Origin: Kiloniella spongiae
Lineage (GTDB): Bacteria > Pseudomonadota > Alphaproteobacteria > Kiloniellales > Kiloniellaceae
DNA length: 52,049 nt
Assembly (NCBI RefSeq): GCF_001026905.1
Contig: NZ_LAQL01000020.1
Coordinates: 1-52,049 of the forward strand
Direction of reading: 5' to 3'
Shown: positions 51,548-52,049 of the stretch, piece after piece
Position numbering within the stretch: the first letter of the stretch is position 1
Layout of the letters: each line of letters begins with the position of its first letter
Position numbers and translations under genes: made by a program
Notes under the pieces: generated by a model
What the model saw: the letters and a program-made list of their open reading frames with translations, nothing else
Database searches by the model: none
What the model was told of the DNA's origin: nothing

Positions 51548-52049
51548 GCTCAGGACTCATTCTTTGAGATAGAAGATAACGGCAGCAGCAATGCAAATAG
51601 CAGAGAAGAAAGTGTGCGCGCATCTGTCATATCGTGTTGCAATTCTTCTCCAATCTTTGAGTTTAGCAAACATATTTTCGACTTTATGTCTTTGTTTATA
51701 AAGCTTCTTTGAATAGCGATGTTTGGTCTTCCTATTGGAGCGCGGCGGGATACAGGGTGTTATTTTCTTTGTCCTGAGAGCTTCCCGGAACTCATCACTG
51801 TCATAGCCCCGATCCCCGATCAATCTCTTTGCTTTAGGGAGCAAGGGATAGAGAAGTTTGGCACCAATGTGATCACTGAGTTGCCCTTCACTCAAGCACA
51901 GGATAATGGGCCTGCCCTGACCATCAGTGACAGCGTGGAGCTTTGAGTTCAGCCCCCCTTTTGTTCGGCCAATACGCCGGGGAACATCCCCTTTTTTAGC
52001 AAACTGGCTGCGGTGCGGTGAGCTCTGAGGTGTGTTGCATCAATCATGA
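51548..52049 (-). mobile_element. IS5-family insertion sequence, 3' part (continues past the window)
   Basis: Begins at 51548 directly after CTAG, the preferred target of IS5-group elements, and continues to the window end with transposase homology. The CTAG is the end of the repeated element; copy 1 has TGAAATC at this place, so the insertion interrupted copy 2 or its tail. The other end and any target duplication lie outside. Confidence 0.75.
51557..52049 (-). CDS. IS5-family transposase (OrfA/OrfB, -1 frameshift, N-terminus outside the window)
   Basis: The DDE transposase is in two frames. The C-terminal frame (51557 to about 51955) carries LSDHIGAKLLYPLLPKAKRL, GDRGYDSDEF with the second Asp, and HKVENMFAKLKDWRRIATRY with the Glu. 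The upstream frame (window end to about 51950) carries MIDATHLRAHRTAASLLKKG with the first Asp and then stops at a TGA soon after the G-run. The two frames join at an A4-G6 run (complement of 51953-51962); G-GGG-GGC in the zero frame is a possible -1 slippery site, and such frameshifts are common in this family. A simple mutation is the alternative. The start codon of OrfA is outside. Confidence 0.8.

Overview
The window reads as accessory DNA from a marine alphaproteobacterium specialised in methylated sulfur and nitrogen osmolytes. It carries a DMSP demethylase (dmdA), a methanethiol oxidase (mtoX), a TMAO uptake and demethylation set (tmoXWV, tdm), a dimethylamine monooxygenase set (dmmDABC) and the biosynthetic half of the N-methylglutamate pathway (mgsABC, gmaS). 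These genes co-occur in Roseobacter, SAR116 and related Alphaproteobacteria. The moderate to low GC content and the insertion sequence debris at both ends argue against a high-GC Roseobacter, but the genus cannot be named from the sequence alone.

Layout. 1-0.9 kb: remnants of IS200/IS605, IS3 and probably IS630 elements. 0.9-11.0 kb (minus): a transcription unit that runs substrate-binding protein, DppB, DppC and fused DppD-DppF transporter genes, then an FMN 2-hydroxyacid oxidase, a ThDP enzyme, a transthyretin/HIUase-like protein and DmdA. 11.3-12.3 kb: a LysR regulator. 12.4-19.3 kb (plus): a tightly overlapping operon of acyl-CoA dehydrogenase, enoyl-CoA hydratase, MtoX, 2Fe-2S ferredoxin, CoA-binding protein, rhodanese, thiolase and 3-hydroxyacyl-CoA dehydrogenase. 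19.7-28.8 kb: an FAD amine/amino-acid oxidase divergent from an RpiR regulator, a second Dpp-type ABC transporter and an MlrC-family protein. 29.4-32.6 kb: formate-THF ligase, a DMT permease and a truncated hemoglobin. 32.7-38.8 kb (minus): amt, a small membrane protein, mgsABC and gmaS. 38.9-42.8 kb (plus): dmmDABC. 42.9-44.6 kb: two regulators. 44.9-51.4 kb (plus): tmoXWV-tdm. 51.5 kb to the end: an IS5-family element.

How it works together. In the 29-51 kb block TMAO is imported by TmoXWV and demethylated by Tdm to dimethylamine. DmmDABC converts this to methylamine, GmaS and MgsABC turn methylamine into N-methylglutamate, THF-bound C1 units go to formate through Fhs, and Amt handles released ammonium. 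The N-methylglutamate dehydrogenase (mgdABCD) and TMA monooxygenase (tmm) are not in the window. In the 1-19 kb block DmdA demethylates a sulfonium compound. A beta-oxidation module and MtoX sit on the other side of a shared LysR regulator, as expected if a methylthio-acid is degraded with release of methanethiol.

The most promising undescribed system is that LysR-centred sulfur block. It couples DmdA to a dedicated transporter, a 2-hydroxyacid oxidase, a ThDP enzyme and an altered HIUase-fold protein, which suggests a substrate more elaborate than DMSP itself. A second candidate is a repeated ~110-bp hairpin-plus-terminator element found at 19.5 kb and 51.4 kb, with a divergent relative at 29.0 kb. 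The loop of its terminator is exactly inverted between the two close copies. No tRNA, rRNA or CRISPR array was seen.
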